Positions 1-12,704 of a stretch of DNA of 64,000 nt are shown here, piece by piece. Position numbers and translations under genes: made by a program. The notes under the pieces were generated by a model. The model saw only the letters and a program-made list of their open reading frames with translations, did no database searches and had not been told where the DNA came from. The stretch spans positions 26,612,462-26,676,461 of the forward strand of contig NC_054753.1 in NCBI RefSeq assembly GCF_018143015.1, written 5' to 3'. Position 1 is the stretch's first letter. Each line of letters starts with the position of its first letter. The stretch comes from Lytechinus variegatus. Lineage: Eukaryota; Echinodermata; Echinoidea; Temnopleuroida; Toxopneustidae.

Positions 1-512
1 TTTCATTGTTTGAAATATGAAATATTTTGATTTTCTCGTCATTGTCATGTGAAATTAAGTTTCATTCCTCCCTGAACACGTGGAATTCCATTATTTTAAC
101 ATTTTGTGCTTCAGGCAAGGGGTCATAATCATCAAATTAGTAAAAAATGAAATATTTTAAAATTCAAACAATAAAAAAAAACAAAATTAATAGTGAGTGA
201 GTGACATCATCGACTCTCTAATGTGGATGTAACTGGCTCGTTCATATAACTATTTTGTTAAAAATAAGCGAAACTTTGAAATGTGATAACTTTCTTATTT
301 TACATCCGATTTTGATGAAATCTTCGGCATTGTGCTTGTCTGTTTTTTCTCTATTGATTCAAATCAACATTTTTCTGAGGTGGACTTGACCTTTAACTAT
401 GCTAGCCATGCTCAAGTACATGATTTACCAAACACCGTTAACATTTTCGGCTAAGGAGATCTGCCTCCTCTATTGACTAACTAGAAACCTTTTAAAACTA
501 TGGTTAAGGCCA
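1..512. repeat. Partial foldback MITE, same family as 34318-35018
   Basis: Positions 1 to about 410 are nearly identical to 34620-35012 in the same orientation, down to the terminal segment ending in GAGGTGGACTTGACCTT. Only this half is inside the window; the left arm would lie before base 1. No coding potential is seen. Confidence 0.8.
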
Positions 513-984
513 ATGATATGAATTATTCTCGAGTGATCATCTATTACAATCCAATCAATTCAACCGTGATAAAAGTGTGGTGGCCATTATACATTTGTTC
601 ATCATATTATGGTTCCTTATAAAAAGTAAAGAAATTGATTTTGAATTTGTGGATATCCGATCCCCTTTCTGTAACGTTATCATTTTTTGTAGTTTCAACC
701 TTTATGCACTTTTGTACATGCCACCATGCAAACCTTCAAACAACATCTTTATGCACTTATCTTACAAATTTAGTGATTCGATATTCAGAAAGCTGCAGTC
801 ATAGATTTTTTGTATTACTCATCCATTTTTTCCTGTCTGTCGTTCATCAATAATGTGTATGATTCCCCTACACAGTGCAGCCGTAAGTGGAAGTCAATAA
901 CAAAGTTTAGAATTTCATTTTAATGTGGTCGGAATTTTCGCTCGGTCGCGAATTTGCCCATACGCTATGTTCTTGACCACCTAA
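513..984. other. Intergenic, nothing recognised
   Basis: AT-rich sequence. The short open frames here have no recognisable family, no splice context and overlap one another in different frames. Confidence 0.5.
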
Positions 985-1135
985 TTTTCTATTTATTTTC
1001 ATTAATTTATTATTTATTTATTCATTTATTGACTTATTTTATTTATTTAATATTCATTTATTTATTCATTTATTTATTTATTTATTTATTTACTTATTTA
1101 CTTATTTATTTATTTATCAATTCATCTATTTATTG
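985..1135. repeat. (TTTA)n microsatellite
   Basis: Imperfect TTTA/TTCA/CTTA tetranucleotide repeat of about 150 bp. Confidence 0.9.
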
Positions 1136-1849
1136 ATTGGGGGCTCATTACCACACTGATGTTGATCGCCCGTTACGATCCAGGGATGTCCCCACCCCCT
1201 TTGTATTGAAGCCTATGGAAGAACACACATACCCATACCCCCCCCCCCCCTATAGCTATTCTGGCAAATGCACCACTTCCTTCCTCGCGAGAATCGGTAG
1301 CCCTTTTCTGTCTCCTATCACAGCAAACACGAATGTCCGCGCGGAAGATGTAGGTGCCGTCCCAAAGTCGTAGCAACAAATGGTATCGCTTCCGTTAAAG
1401 CTGTTTAATCATTACATCATGGATAACAGGGAAAATACTTGTTAAGTCAGCGGTATAAGAACAAAGTTAGATGAATTAATGTCATCGGTGTTGTGTTTGT
1501 GATACAGTTTTCGATTCTGGATTTACACACGGCCGGAAAGGATTTTACGAGGAGCTCAATTATTCTGAATATTTTGAATTTCTCGCCGAAATCAGAGACC
1601 CTTCTTGTTGGAATTAAAGGAGTAATAACCAAGACATGGAAGTATATTATACAGCATAATTTCTGAGCTAAGTGGAAATGGAAAGGGTAAGTAGAAGCAT
1701 GAAATAGGTCCATGGTAGAAGTACGATACATTTCATTATCTTTTTATCAATGGGGCAATGAAATGTCCCTTTGATATGAGGGCTTCTCGATCGTTCTCCT
1801 CGCTCTGCTGATATTCGTCTCTTTCCTTCTTCTATTTTCTTCTTCTTCT
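1136..1849. other. Intergenic, nothing recognised
   Basis: Contains a C tract near 1240 and an otherwise unremarkable mixed sequence. No gene, SINE or clear inverted repeat was found. Confidence 0.45.
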
Positions 1850-2412
<563 letters not shown>

Positions 2413-2933
2413 TATCATATCATTATAATATTATTTTCGTCATTCTTTTCTTTCTACTTTTTCATCATCACACTCTTTCTACTGAATCGCCATAATATTC
2501 ATATTTTCATCACAAATCAAATCGATATACTCCTCAATATTCCGGTATTTTGCCCCTTTCATACTCAGCAATGCCATACATAAAAACCATCAACTAAATT
2601 CAATTATCCTGAAAATGGGAAACCATATGTATGCTCAAAACAAACGTAGAAATAATGCTGTCAACATGATCAAGGAATTGTTTTTGTTTTTTCACCCGCT
2701 AATCCGCCCCGGCCCTTTCTTGCCCCCACCCCATTTTCTTGTTTTCGATATATTCCTTCCCCTCCCCCTTTCACTCGTTAAGATACCTCTCCTTCTTTCT
2801 CTATTCTTTGTCTTTTGATCTAGCTTGCTTTTTTTGTAACTCTTCGATTTGTTCATCTGGCTTTAAACAATTTTGTTTGTTTTTATGACCGGAGTCGATT
2901 GTGTCATGACTTCCCAATCTTTCAAATTTGTAG
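2413..2933. other. Intergenic, nothing recognised
   Basis: Pyrimidine-rich in part (2690-2815). No supported feature. Confidence 0.4.
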
Positions 2934-3474
2934 TTTAAATGGGCACTCCAGGTTGAAAACAATATGAAACAGATAAAGAAAAATCACACAAAGAAAACAC
3001 TAAAAATTTCATCAAAATCGGTCTAGGAATTACAAAGCTATAACATTTTAAAGATTTGGATTATTCCGGTGAAACAGCTCTAGGCATGTCTTCATGAATT
3101 TTCAATGAGCATGCCATATCCCCACTTGTTCTTTGTATTTTATTATATGAAATAAGGTTGAAGCATTTTTTTCCTCCATGAACTAGAAAATGGATTGACA
3201 ACTGATTAAGTGCATTAGATATTCATTGCTGCAACTTTTTTCATTATAAGGGAGAGATAATCATTGAACATGCATGAAAACATGAAGCAATTATGATTTT
3301 ATGTAATAACATAAGAAAAAGGGAAATGGGGATGTGAAATAATCAGCCTACTAAAAAAAATCATTAACTTCGTCATTTGTTAACAGATTTTGATGAAGTT
3401 GTCAGCATTTTTTCTCTATTTATTCAGATTTTAAATTATCAACATATTTTCAGCCCGGAGTACCCCTTTAAAAT
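2934..3474. repeat. Foldback MITE
   Basis: The left end reads TTTAAATGGGCACTCC and the right end GGAGTACCCCTTTAAA. Subterminal arms are also inverted: a 'tttcatcaaaatcgg' stretch at 3008-3022 faces 'gattttgatgaa' at 3387-3398. About 540 bp, non-coding and consistent with a non-autonomous DNA element. Confidence 0.8.
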
Positions 3475-4245
3475 GTAATCAGTCCTGAGGCCGAGTTCAT
3501 ATGAAATAAAAGAGTAATAATTACCTTTGTGATTGTCATCGGAATAGTGCCCCAAAAGATAAATTGGGCCCCTGAAACTTTGTAATTCCCCGGGTTTTTT
3601 TAATTTCCATTTGGTTGTTGAGTTAGTGTAGTGTTTTTCATAATTCGAATAAACTTGATCTTATGTCATAGTGCCCCTTTAATTATTATACACCTGAACC
3701 ACATTCATGATGTACATTATACATGGGGTCCTGTATTCTCCAACCTGAAAGTCAAATTTGAAATAATGTTCGTTTTCATGTCTTCTTTTTAGGATAAATT
3801 CATTCAACCATAAATACTGGGCAATCTATATCAATCTAACCAATTACCTTTATCGAAAGCTTTTCAAATTGTTTCTTAAGGGGGATTTATTCAATTCAAT
3901 CTATTTTTAAATCTTTCTAAAAAGAACATTTAAATGACATTCACAATGCATATATGTATTTTATATCCACATAAATACACATGAGAAATAAAAAAATAAG
4001 CATTAAAGAACAGCAAAAAGGGGGAAATTAATATATATTTACATTTGATACATGAGATATCAATTAAATAGAATTGTGAAAATAATAGGCCTAGATAACA
4101 CGATGAATAAAACGTGCAACTAATTCTTCAACCTTATTTATTAATTTATTTTTTTTATACTTTTGTTTCTTTCGCTGACCAGTTGTAGAGAAATTTCAAT
4201 TTTGACATTCCTTAAAACAGAACAAAGAAATACAGTACAATGGTT
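3475..4245. other. Intergenic, nothing recognised
   Basis: AT-rich unique-looking sequence. A possible decayed MITE edge lies near 3540-3680 but no partner arm was found. Confidence 0.4.
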
Positions 4246-4443
4246 CACTCTAAAACAAATCAGTCAAAAATGACAAGTTGATAGGGTCAGCTGGGTGCAA
4301 CTGTTATTCTAGTCATATTAGACCAGAACAGAGTTATTTCTGACCAGAATACATGTCAGAAATGTGAATATCAGTGATTGCCATATCAGCTGCTCCCAGC
4401 TGACTACTGGTCTAGTCAATTTGACTGATTTGTTTTAAGAGTG
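4246..4443. repeat. Palindromic MITE, about 198 bp
   Basis: The ends are CACTCTAAAACAAATCAGTC and, inverted, GACTGATTTGTTTTAAGAGTG-like sequence. The interior also shows inverted symmetry (AGCTGGG / CCCAGCTG). Confidence 0.85.
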
Positions 4444-4875
4444 TTCCTCTGACAAGAAGATATTCGTGTCTCGTATATTTATGGGATTAAAACGGACATC
4501 TGCAAGGACATGTTCGTTCGATTTCAGGAAACTTTCTCAAGCATGCATGACACTAAAGTAGCCACCATGGTAACTTTACAATATCAATATCATTTTACAT
4601 TGACTCGATATTTCCTCCATTTAACTTCATACACAGGCTATTCTAAAGGGAACAATGCATCGGCGTGCAAAGATTAAATATAAGTGCATATTTTGTTTGA
4701 TTTTTTTAATAAAAAAATGTGGGAGAAGAAGAAAAACTGAGTGGAATTGGGACAAGGATGAGGAAAAATACTAATAATAATCGTAACTAAGAAAATAGCA
4801 TATTGCACTGTTTTAGTAATGACAGCAATAAGCATGATTGAAGGTGACGGCTTACTGGCATCCACGCGCAGCTGT

Positions 4876-5120
4876 TACACTGTAAAAACTGCGGTGTTAA
4901 AACTGACACCAATTGGCGCTAATAGAGGACCACACCCTGAGGTGTTACTATTACACACTAAAGATTGAACATAACACCAAAGAGTGTAAATGTAACAACC
5001 AAAGTTGTTGTAATAACACCTATAGGTGCACAACTATAACACCACCAATTTAACACCGGTGTAAAATAACTGGTGTGGTCCTCTATGTACACCGGTTAAC
5101 ACCACAGTTTTTGCTGTGTA
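4876..5120. repeat. Palindromic MITE with TACACTGTAAAAACTG ends
   Basis: Left end TACACTGTAAAAACTGCGG. The right end, in reverse complement, reads TACACAGCAAAAACTGTGG. The interior is rich in TAACACC/GGTGTTA motifs in both orientations. This end type is common among MITEs of aquatic animals. Confidence 0.85.
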
Positions 5121-5260
5121 GTGACTTTTCTTGCATGGGCTATGTTTTTGACTTATCTGTGGCGAATTCCTAACCATATTGGCCTGCTCAGTGTAATTGT
5201 CATAAACAGGTGGAAAACTAAATATGCAACGTAATCACTGAATATTACTGGAAGTGTACA

Positions 5261-5489
5261 GGGGGGGGGGGGGGGGGGGGGGCAGTGTAATCGAGTCAAG
5301 AATGTGGGAGTAAATATTATGACTAAAAAAATGCCCCCCCCCCTTTGATATCCAATAATCCATCGAAAAATGTATTTCAAACACTCTTATCATCATTCTT
5401 TATACATTATCCGGGTCATTCATCTTCCTACATAGTTTCAGAACGTAATTTATTTAAAGTTTTGTGCACTTGGTCGGGGGGGGGGGGGG
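5261..5489. repeat. Homopolymer G/C tracts
   Basis: G22 at 5261-5282, C10 near 5334-5343 and a G run at 5476-5489. Runs this long are prone to sequencing and assembly length error. Confidence 0.9.
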
Positions 5490-5669
5490 CGGCTACTACA
5501 GAAAAAAAATGTGTGAATTAGAATATTGATTTTAATATGGCAAACGTGTATATTCATCATAAAATAATACGCCGTGTGGTTCAAATGCAATACCAGTATG
5601 TAGAGTTGCAAAGTGACGTTCGAATTTGGTAAAAATTATTATTTTTTTGTTATTTCTTTTGTTGAACAG

Positions 5670-8600
5670 GCACGAGTGGTTTGTCTGGCAATCGCGTTAT
5701 CTGGCATCTTATCACTGATGTACAGTCGGCTATTGACGGACCAATCACTGCAACTTCCAAGGGCGTTGCACTCAGACGCTACAATTACATCAGGTCAAGA
5801 ACATGACAATACCAACGCTCCCACGGGAACTGAGGAACTACAAGAGATCGATACCGGGATCGGGCCATCCTTGAAGTCTGAACGCTCTACTTCGTCTTCG
5901 TCGTCAAGTTACCATGGCAACGGCGTCTTGCAATCTGGAGTGGATCGTGGAGCTCTCGCTCGGCCGAAGAATGGACTGGCGGAAATTGGCCACCAAGTAG
6001 CGTCTTCCAAAATTAGGAGCTTGAAGTTCCAAGACGAGCCTCTCGACCAAAGAACTACCGTTCCGCGTCGAGCAAACTCTGACGTTGGAAAAAATAAAGA
6101 AGAGATGAAAGAGGAATCCTTCAAGCGCAATAAGGATGAGAAACAAATGAAGTTCTTGTCACATATGAATAAATCAAACATTCAGACTCCTTTGCCAGAG
6201 AATGATGCAGTTCTACCAGCTCATTTAATCAAAAGCATCAGGGAACAACTAAGTGAAATGAGAGACAAATTTAAAAAGAAATCTGCCCTTGTATTTGATC
6301 GAGCTCATCTTCCACGGAACCTGACATTACTAGGAAAAGCAGTAGGTCCATTTCTTTCTTTCTTTTTATGCTATTTTTTTTTACTGATTAATGGAATTTG
6401 TAACAATGATATTGGTGATAATTACAACAAGAATTATAATAGCAGAAGGGTAAAGATATCAAAAGAAGGATATTTTTGTTAACAGGATAAACTGTCATCT
6501 AGACATCAACATGAAAGAGTAGTGCGTTTATTGAAAATCTCTCTGCTTTTGACGTTATTCGGAAAATCGATTCGGAAAACACAGTATTTTTTATCGTTTC
6601 AGATCTTTCGGGTAGTGCCAGAAAAATTCTTACCCGAATATCGCAGTCCTTGCTTTCATTTACACGAAAAAGATAAGTCGAGTCAGCTGGCTTGTCTACC
6701 CCATGTGTTTCTTGCCGGATTTCCGAAGTGCGCCACCACCGACCTGTTCAAGAAATTGATTTGCCATCATCAAATTGTCGCAACTTCCAAAGAACCCCAC
6801 TGGTGGACTCGAACACGATTTACTAGTAAGTATGCAGCCGATGATATTAAAGCGAAAGGTTATCTAATGTTTATTTCTTTCATTCATGCTCGAAAAGTAT
6901 TTAACTAAATGAACATTGCAAAAACGCTATTTAAAATTATAAGCACGTTGTTTAAGTTCGTCACTTCAACAACGACTTTTTACACTTTTCAAATAAGATG
7001 TTTAAACAGTTGTTTAAAAAATGAATGAACAAATGAATGGATGAATAAATAAATGAATGAATATGAGAAATAGATAAATAAGAAAGTAAGAAAATAAACA
7101 AACGCGTTGGTAGATGATGAAATAATGAATTGAATGAATGAATAAACAAAATATACAAAATGAAATAAATCAATTAATTCATTAATGGAAAATATATTTT
7201 TTGAATGCACTAATAATGAAACCCAAAATGTATAACTACCAAATGAATAATTCCATAAACAGAATATGAAGGAATATCAAATGTATATACAAACTCATCA
7301 AATCACAATCATCATCTTTATCAACTTCACCATTATGTCATCATCATCATTATCATTACAATCGTCATCATCAGAAACTGAAGTATCACGAATATCTTGA
7401 GCATCATTATTGTTATCATTATCTGTAATGGGTTTGTATTGTAATGATTTTGTTTCCTGATTATTTATTCATTAAAGGGGAAAGCGTACTCCATTATTTA
7501 GGACACCAGACTAACCTCGTACAAAGGATGGAAGAGACCGGAGATAAAAGACTAATTACAAGTATGTATTGATGCATCTTAATTCTCGTGATATTTAACA
7601 GGTTAATTACTTTCCAACAATAACAACTACAAACTGCACAATCACCAATCGGTGATCCGGTGAATATATATATTATGCAGTTGAGTACTGTTCCTATATC
7701 CTCCCTCAGAGGATACAGGAATACGTGTAAACAGAATTGTCAGAGATGCTCACGAACACATGCGGGAAATGGCGCCGGCCTCTAAGATGAGGGCGAGATG
7801 ACATCACTGCATAAGGTCTATCACAAAGTCTTGGATTATTTTGAGAAACTGAGCACTGTTAACAATTAATCGTAATAATCAACAGCTTACATTTTATCTA
7901 TTTCATTTTATATCACCCAAATAATAATTGTTCACGGGTTAATAAACTTTGAACATTTATTGAAACTCATTCAGTGGCCCCACTCTTAATGAAATGTGTT
8001 CATAAAACAGTTTTTCTTTGTCTTGCATTTGGAACTTTTTAGGTTATTCAAGGAAGCAGAAATTGGTTCTAATAGAGTCCTTTAGAAATTAAAAAAGGGA
8101 CTCCTAGAACAAAATGGAACCCTATAGACACAAACATGGTAGGGTGAATCACACCATTATGTTGTACCAAGAATCTTGAAAGGTTTCTTGTAGATCCACT
8201 AATGGTTCCAAGGATCTGCCCAGAACCCCTTTAGTTTCTTCGAAGAATCTTTAAAGGTTCCAAATATACTACGGACCAAGAAAGGGTTTAAATCAGCACC
8301 CTTTTTTCTAAATGTGAATACGGTACATCATGTACAATGTTATTGTAAACTACAGTAAAAAAAATCATTTTGTATTTCCATTGAATGACATTGACCATGA
8401 TTGAATTTTCAATATATAGTGGATGCCTCAGCGAGCACGATGTGGGACAACACATACTCTCTTGGTAAATTCGGTTCCATTCGCCATCCGCCCAAGTGGA
8501 CCCACACCGATGTCCTCAGGTCAGTTCTACCTGACGCACGGTTCCTTCTGCTTCTCAGGGAACCCACCGACAGACTGTACTCGGGCTATATGGCGTTTGA

Positions 8601-10429
8601 CACCGAGTGGCGCACCCAGAAGTCACCGGAAGACTTTCACCAGCGTCTCGTCCGATCAATTCAAGATTTCGGCGGCTGCATGAAAAATTATCAGTTGTCG
8701 ACATGTGTGAATTTCAAATATGACATGGTAGGTGCCTCACAAGGTCCATGGTCAAGCAAAGGCTAATATTTTCTTTTGTTCGGCTTTGTGGAATTTAGGC
8801 CATGGACAACATTTCTGGGTTAAATGCTGATTTCAATTGCATACTTGAGTCATCAGACTAATAAGAATACTAGTATTGTCTTATTATGACACAAGAAATG
8901 TTGATAAGCCCAGGATCTAACTTAGAAGAATCAATCAAATTTAATTACAAGTGCCTATGGAAAAATGATGTATGTAACAATGGGTTTGAACCCAATTTTA
9001 TTTTAACTTTTAGTTTTAATTTAAGTTCAACAGTTAGACTAAAAGTCTAAAATCTGATGAAGCTACGATTGGCAAAAAGACAGACAAATTATTGAAAAAA
9101 AAATTGTTATTCATTTTCCATTTCGGGTACTAGAAGTTAAAGGAAACTGAATCCATTGCTAAGAAATGCCTTGAATATTCCCCGAATTCAAAACCATGGG
9201 TCTAATATTTCATAATATTCAAAGCTTCTCTCAAAACTTACCTCTACAATTCTTCTTTTAATTTTCAAGTTTTAAGTTAATCTTGTCAATATCAAACGAT
9301 TATTCCTTGATTTCTGGTTTGTTTATGTTTAGCTATTGCCTGTTTTATTGTTCGAACATAATGTCATGGTATTTCTGATAATTCATTTTGTTTAAACTGA
9401 TTGTATTCGAACTATTTAATTAATAAACGTCATAGTTTTTATTATTTTCATTATTTGTTCATGTACTTCCCAACTTGAGTAGGCAGTTTTCTTAGCTAAT
9501 TTGTAATTTGTTATATGAAAATACTTTACACTGTACATTTCCTTTCTTGTATGTTAACTGTCCAATGTTATTGATGTATGTTACTTAATTGTTTTGTAAA
9601 GCGCTTAGAAACATCACGTATTAAGCGCTATATAAATACAATGTATTATTATTATTATTATTATTATACTCATTGAATTGGGAGCTGCATTGGTCGAGTA
9701 TAGACATTAAACCACAAGCAGCGTTCATCAAGTCCCCATGATATACTATCCACTTGATCTCCAATACTCTGCTTCCATAATACAGAGATTACGTGTAGGA
9801 ATGTACTCTGTCTTCATACGAGACTGGCTGAAACGGTACCCGCGAGAACAGCTCCACGTTCTGAGGACCGAAGACTGGTCTAAAGACCCGGCGAAGGAAC
9901 TCAGCAGAATCGTAAGCTTCTTGGACTTAGGTAAGATAAGGATTTGACCGAGATGAATAGTGATAGCTTTCACGTAACGTAATCATCTTAATGTAACAAT
10001 TAGGTTATGATTTAAGTTATAAATGTTACAATGGTATAACAATAAATACCCGACGAGCACTTCAAAAGAACATGATGCGCACAAATAACTAAACCTCTTA
10101 TTGTGATGCCGGGTTGGGATGGAAACCTTGTCTAAGTAAACGTCTATGTTGTAATCTTGATATCTTCTGCATGATTGACATAAATCCATCTGAATATGAA
10201 CTGAGTTTTACCCATCCCGGATTTTTTTCTATGCACTATAGATCCGCTGTCACGAGACGCACTCCTTAACATCACATCATCATCCAGAGAGAATCAGAGA
10301 ACTCAGAAAGATAGATCTCTGGGTGGCTTACTTCCCGAATCCCGACGGCTACTTGAAAAGCTTTACAAACCCTTCAAGGAAGATCTAGCGCAGTTGCTAC
10401 AGGATGATAAGTACTTGTGGAATGGATAA
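5670..10429 (+). CDS. CHST15-like: Carbohydrate sulfotransferase 15-like (GalNAc 4-sulfate 6-O-sulfotransferase type), six exons, 5' exon missing
   Basis: A type II Golgi enzyme expected to transfer sulfate from PAPS to a glycosaminoglycan sugar. Coding exons by GT-AG rules and phase are 5670-6341, 6603-6825, 7478-7561, 8420-8727, 9786-9930 and 10242-10429 (stop TAA at 10427). All join without a frameshift and give 539 residues, close to the roughly 560 of vertebrate CHST15. The first exon opens at an acceptor with a hydrophobic signal anchor (VVCLAIALSGILSLMY), followed by a Ser/charged stem of about 190 residues. Exon 2 carries the 5'-phosphosulfate loop GFPKCATTDLFKK and the family signature KEPHWWTR. 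Exon 4 carries the 3'-phosphate motif REPTDRLYSGY. Exon 5 has RLRVGMYSVFIRDWL, very close to vertebrate CHST15. The C-terminus ends in LLQDDKYLWNG. The initiator ATG and a short cytoplasmic tail must lie in an unidentified exon upstream of 5670. Family assignment is strong; exact substrate is inferred. Confidence 0.9.
7018..7175. repeat. Degenerate (AATG)n repeat in sulfotransferase intron
   Basis: ATGAATGA-type tetranucleotide repeat between exons 2 and 3. The minus-strand Ile/Phe/Ser-rich frames here are repeat artefacts. Confidence 0.75.
8040..8310. repeat. Probable decayed palindromic element with GGTTCC/GGAACC motifs
   Basis: Intronic stretch with many GGTTCC, AGGTTTCTTG and AGAACCC-like words in both orientations. 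It resembles an old foldback element. The ends are not sharply defined. Confidence 0.45.
9598..9668 (+). repeat. 3' tail of a SINE or non-LTR element
   Basis: Reads AAAGCGCTTAGAAA, then TTAAGCGCTATATAAATAC, followed by (ATT)n. The same tail type closes other retroelements in this window (21843, 37497, 62210). Confidence 0.7.
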
Positions 10430-11140
10430 GCATGACAGTAGATCTCCTGGTGACGTAGTTTCTGTATCACGGTTGTTGCTTGATGAATTGTACAAATTCT
10501 TCAAGGACGATCCTAGCGCTGTTGCTACATCATGATATTTACCTTTGGATTGGATCAACATTTTGATAAATCAACGGGAAATTTCTGCATCACAACAGAT
10601 ACTTGATGAATTGTACAAGCCCTTCGAGGAAGATCTAGCGCAGTCGCTATAAGATGATTGTACATGTGCCATCTCTATAGCTGACATACTTTCTGCATCA
10701 CGACTGTTATTGATGAATTGTATAAATTCTTCAAATAAGATCTAGCGCATTGGCTACAGGACGATAAGCACTTGTGGAATGGATAAGCATGACAATAGAT
10801 CTCCTGGTGATGTACTTTCTGCATCACGGTTGTTGCTTGGTGAATTGTACATAATCTTCAAGGACGATCCTAGCGCTGTTGCTACAATCAGGATAAGTAA
10901 CTTTGGATTAGATCAACACTCTGATAAAGCAACGGGGAATTTCTGCATCACGACAATTACTTGATGAATTGTACAAGCCCTTACAGGAAGATCTAGCGCA
11001 GTTGGTAAAAGACCAAAAACCATTCCTGTGGAATGGATGAACATGACAATAGATGTCAAGGTGACATACTTCCTGCATCACGGCTGTTTAATATTGATGA
11101 ATTTTACGAATTCTTCAAGGACGATTTGGTCCCGTAAATT
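10430..11140 (+). repeat. Tandem array of decayed copies of the sulfotransferase terminal exon
   Basis: The segment coding for LLEKLYKPFKEDLAQLLQDD plus about 60 bp of 3' UTR is repeated in tandem about six more times. Copies begin near 10478, 10600, 10708, 10833, 10956 and 11086 (the last partial). The monomer is about 105-130 bp. Alternate copies resemble each other more: those at 10478 and 10833 share 'aaggacgatcctagcgctgttgctac', while the copy at 10708 shares 'acttgtggaatggataagcatgaca' with the functional end. This suggests a roughly 250-350 bp higher-order unit. All copies contain stops or frameshifts, for example TAA after LAQSL in the copy at 10600. They lie in the 3' UTR or just beyond. 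Confidence 0.9.
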
Positions 11141-11545
11141 AGGTGTATACCGAGCCTTATATGAACATTGTCATTGCTACAAGAGTATTATCGGCTAAGA
11201 AAGTTTTCTATCGAACCTGTTGATCACTGTTTAATATAAGACTATTTATTATAATCACTACTTAATATAAGACAAACAGTAAGAACCAAATACTTTCGTC
11301 TACTGGTAAAGAGTGGAGGTGAAGGCAGACTTCGGGAAAGGCAGTAAGTGGGAAGTTCAGGAGGCCGAAAAGGGAAATTCACAGGATACAATTAACACAG
11401 ATGAAGAAGCAATCACTACATTTAAATGAAGCATATTATTTTGTTTGATTATAAAGCTCGATGTGTCTATTCATTCATTGAGATTACTTCCCTTTTTCCT
11501 CTGACGATATATATGTTTGAGGCGATTACGATGTATAACAAGAGG
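11141..11545. other. Intergenic, nothing recognised
   Basis: AT-rich, with a short local duplication of 'ttaatataagac' near 11225-11275. No gene. Confidence 0.4.
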
Positions 11546-11870
11546 AATGCCTCTGGCCGCCTCACCTGCATCACGCGATTCAACATAGCGGCAGTGCTGA
11601 CTTTGAAAACTACTATAACTCGCACAAGATGTTCAGTGATACTTGGTTTCTCTTATTTCCACGTTTTATGAACTAGACCAATACGCTTACAGATATAGGA
11701 TGGTAATTCAACAAATACCCCCAATGTGGCCAAAATTCATTGACCTCACATGACCTTTGACCTTGGTCATGTGACCTAAAATGTGCACAGGATGTTCAGT
11801 GATACTTGATTACTCTTTACGTCCAAGTTTTATGAACTAGACTATGGACCTAGAGTGGTAGGTCCATGGT
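11546..11870 (+). repeat. 5' part of the DR1-bearing tandem-core element
   Basis: From GCCTCTGGCCGCCTCACCTGCAT onward it matches 16556-16830 closely. It includes one core monomer containing TGACCTTTGACCT at about 11752. The right part is missing, so the copy is truncated. Confidence 0.85.
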
Positions 11871-12704
11871 ATGAGGTAGAGGTTTAATGTTATGTTTGTA
11901 GAGATAAAACGCAATTGAAACAAATTGGGAAACTTAGGGTTGCTTAAAAAGGCAGTTTGATGAGGAAGAAGTGATGGAAACATGAGTAAAGAAGAGTTTG
12001 TACAAATGACGGCTAGTATAGGAATAAAATATGTATCATATGATGAAAACTTTGTAATCTAAATTTCCATCTGTAGTGGAAAAGGCATTATTCTACATCA
12101 ACTTTAACAACCGTTTCATAGTTTTCATACATTGAAAATGCTGACAGAAAATTAAAGAAAAAATACAAGGAATATTTAATCAATGCATGATTTATATATG
12201 TAAGTAATAATTTACAGCAGTGAAATGCTGTTTGATTTTTTTTTCAAATTAAAAAGGTAGCCTGATTCAATACAGATATGATTTTTTCATAATAATGAGA
12301 TAATTTTATAATCATAACATACAGATATTTTTTAGTTTATTTTTCAGTGGCAGAGGGAGACTAAAATCAATTTTGCATTTTGAAAGATCGGAAAGATTTA
12401 ATGTACTAACATGAAAAATCTATGAACTGAAAAGATATCTTAAAAAAAAGATCAAAATGGACATAAACATTTAAAACAAAATAAGTTGATTGTACTAGTA
12501 TGAGAAAAAAATATATATAGTCTGGTTTTCTGCTTCATAATTTGTAGCATATCATTTTGGAACACACAAGGGACTTTATTAAATGAAAAGAAACAGGACA
12601 AAGATACGACTTTCAACAATTATTTCCATGCTTCCAAGCAAAACCATCACCGCAACAGATACATTCCTTGAAAATGACAAAAAAAAAAAGAAGAAACATG
12701 CATG
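11871..12704. other. Intergenic, nothing recognised
   Basis: AT-rich sequence with no recognised gene or repeat structure. Confidence 0.4.

Noticed and set aside
6961..7210. Minus-strand frames rich in Phe/Ile/Ser with transmembrane appearance
   Set aside because: They lie on an AATG repeat inside a sulfotransferase intron.
10779..10964. 61-residue open frame downstream of the sulfotransferase
   Set aside because: A chance open stretch in a decayed tandem copy of the terminal exon, not an independent gene.
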